The position numbers were made by a program, and so were the translations under genes. Below are positions 62,661 to 64,000 of a DNA stretch of 64,000 nucleotides, piece by piece. Source of the stretch: Salisapilia sapeloensis (Eukaryota > Oomycota > Peronosporomycetes > Peronosporales > Salisapiliaceae). Under the pieces are notes generated by a model that was not told where the DNA came from, ran no database searches, and saw nothing but the letters and a program-made list of their open reading frames with translations. Positions within the stretch are counted from its first letter, which is position 1, and the number at the start of each line of letters is the position of its first letter. The stretch spans positions 1 to 64,000 of the forward strand of contig JAADVB010000055.1 in assembly GCA_023334545.1 (NCBI GenBank), written 5' to 3'.

Positions 62661-63594
62661 TCACAACGTGTAATGCACGAAGACTGCGATGGCAGCAAAG
62701 CTGAGCACGACGTGGGCCAGGGCGTTATGGTTGAAGTGGTTCTTGGATGGGATCACAACGAGCGCTTGGATGAGCGCGCTGGAGAACTTGAGTCCGTACA
62801 CCAGGAGCTCGTTCATGGACGGGCCCCACTGCCAGTCGAAGGCGTAGAGACTGAGGCCCACGCCAAAGACCATGGCTGGCAAGTAGCCGAGGAACAAGAA
62901 GAAGACGTGCATGCTGAGACTAGCCCAGATGGCTAGGACAATGTACAGAGCAGCAGCAGAGGCAATGAGTCCCGTCGCCCACGTCGCACTCAAGTATCGA
63001 CTGGCAGCAAGAGCCAGCAGGCCAAAGTTGGCGAGAATGGAGGAGCCAAGGACGACTCGCCATGTCACTTCGATGACCCTGTCGATTCCTCTGCGACTGA
63101 GCTGGACGCCAAAGAAGCGAGCAGTTCTGTCCACAAAGTTCTGGGAGCTGCTCGCATTCGCAAAGGCTTTCATCCCTTTGAAGGCTGCATGGTGCAGCAC
63201 GGCGCCAAATCCAGCGCTCATACCGAGGCCAGTGAAGTAGATCATGTACCACCAGATATCCGAGTCTTCTGGCTGGTGATACAGGAGCACGTAGGCTCCG
63301 CAGGCGAATGCCTGAGCTGCTAAGACGTAGTCCGTGATGAAGCACGCCGGCTGCGCATCCCACTCCTCACCTGTTAGCCAAATGAAAGGTTATGCACATG
63401 CTTAAAACATAGAAATGTAGATTGCACGCACCAGTGGAGTCTTTGTACGACCAGAGAGACCAGGTGTCGGTGTCTGCCATGGCGGCGGCATCACTAAACG
63501 AATTGCTCAGGTCCTTAGCAGACTGCCTGGCTGCAGACGCTCGCTTCGTGAGCCCTTGGCGTATATTGTTAGCGTCGGATACTTGGGCCGTCAT
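62661..63594 (-). CDS. Polytopic membrane protein of unknown function
   Basis: Two exons (63594-63432, 63370-62661), 290 residues from the first ATG; a second ATG at 63480 would give 252. The soluble N-terminus is followed by WSLWSYKDSTGEEWDAQPA, then about seven hydrophobic helices, including FITDYVLAAQAFACGAYVLL, MIYFTGLGMSAGFGAVLHH, FGLLALAASRYL, GLIASAAALYIVLAIWASL, HVFFLFLGYLPAMVFGVGL and LAHVVLSFAAIAVFV. The ITDY plus GAVLHH layout recalls uncharacterised seven-TM families of other eukaryotes. No catalytic motif can be named. Confidence 0.75.
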
Positions 63595-63843
63595 CGGTTC
63601 GCACAGCTTTCGTTCTATTTCTGTGGTTCTCTCGTACTTGTCAACTTCCAATTCGTTCTGGACGCCGCACGAAGCAGTCGCGATGGAACCTAGCTCCGGT
63701 TTTAGGCCAATCAAATCACAGCTGACGCTGATGGATTACTTGACTCATGGCAACTTGGCACGTTTTAACGAGGGTTCTGTCGGTTGCAACCACTATTATA
63801 TAATAATTCTAGATGAAAATGCGACCAAGGTCGAAAAAACTAT

Positions 63844-63849
63844 TTTATT
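63844..63849 (-). terminator. Poly(A) signal AATAAA (minus strand)
   Basis: TTTATT on the plus strand reads AATAAA on the minus strand, about 20 bases past the inferred stop of the right-edge gene. Confidence 0.4.
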
Positions 63850-63867
63850 TATAGCCGTGGGAGCTGC

Positions 63868-64000
63868 CTACATTCGTTGCAAGTGCTTAGTATGCTCTTT
63901 GGCGGCAAGTTGACACTGCAACAGACACATGGAGGTAAAGCAGCATGGCTGAAGGAAAAGGAGCCTAGGCAGCATACCTTGGCGGAAAAGTCCGAAGTCT
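63868..64000 (-). CDS. 3' end of an unidentified gene (partial)
   Basis: On the minus strand an exon entering from the right edge ends at a GTATGC donor (63978/63977). A 62-base intron ends in GTTGCAG, and a last exon from 63915 ends in TAG at 63870-63868. The best frame reads SDFSAK then CQLAAKEHTKHLQRM. Frame and boundaries are inferred; family not recognised. Confidence 0.35.
   Translation of the reverse strand, partial: DFGLFRQGMLPRLLFLQPCCFTSMCLLQCQLAAKEHTKHLQRM

Overview
The window is nuclear DNA of a compact eukaryote, most likely an oomycete (stramenopile). The evidence is many short GT-AG introns (about 45-100 nt, one of 243 nt), very short intergenic gaps, several head-to-head gene pairs, a plant/bacterial-like KDO8P synthase, and a MORN protein resembling a flagellar radial-spoke head component, which would fit a zoospore-forming species. 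I cannot name the species. No tRNA, rRNA, CRISPR array or intact transposon was seen. About 30 genes are supported. For every multi-exon gene the exon lengths I propose sum to a multiple of three, with phases that match.

Layout. 1-46: 3' end of an unknown gene. 194-2203: ten-exon gene joining an acyl-CoA-binding domain, two membrane segments and a PRELI/MSF1-like lipid-transfer domain. 2325-13559: one intronless ORF for a 3744-residue protein made almost wholly of armadillo repeats. 13622-16378: porphobilinogen synthase head-to-head with tryptophanyl-tRNA synthetase. 16616-19203: TRF4-type nucleotidyltransferase carrying an N-terminal CCCH zinc finger. A sparse 2 kb gap follows, then an IQ-motif protein, a PH-CLU-TPR protein and an FHA/coiled-coil protein. 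30356-35806: small secreted LRR protein, spliceosome factors CWC15 and CWC22, and a MORN protein. 35843-39352: KDO8P synthase, peptidyl-tRNA hydrolase and a TLC-like membrane protein. 40494-50468: cyclic-nucleotide-binding-domain protein, AIMP3-like GST-fold protein, Kelch protein, threonyl-tRNA synthetase, a protein with three SUMO-like domains, and a polytopic membrane protein.

50597-52636 is a single-exon fusion of a bacterial-type TatD nuclease with an RNA 3'-terminal phosphate cyclase (RtcA); I rate it the most striking gene here. 52689-62527 holds three paralogous MFS carriers interleaved with two paralogous type I membrane proteins and a nucleolin-like RNA-binding protein, which suggests duplication of a carrier plus surface-protein module. 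The window ends with a polytopic membrane protein and the 3' end of another gene, both on the minus strand.

Themes: translation (TrpRS, ThrRS, AIMP3-like, Pth), RNA processing (CWC15, CWC22, TENT4-like, RtcA, nucleolin-like), lipid handling (ACBP-PRELI, TLC-like) and nutrient transport/surface proteins (MFS cluster with ectodomain proteins). All functions are inferred from remembered family motifs; no database search was run.
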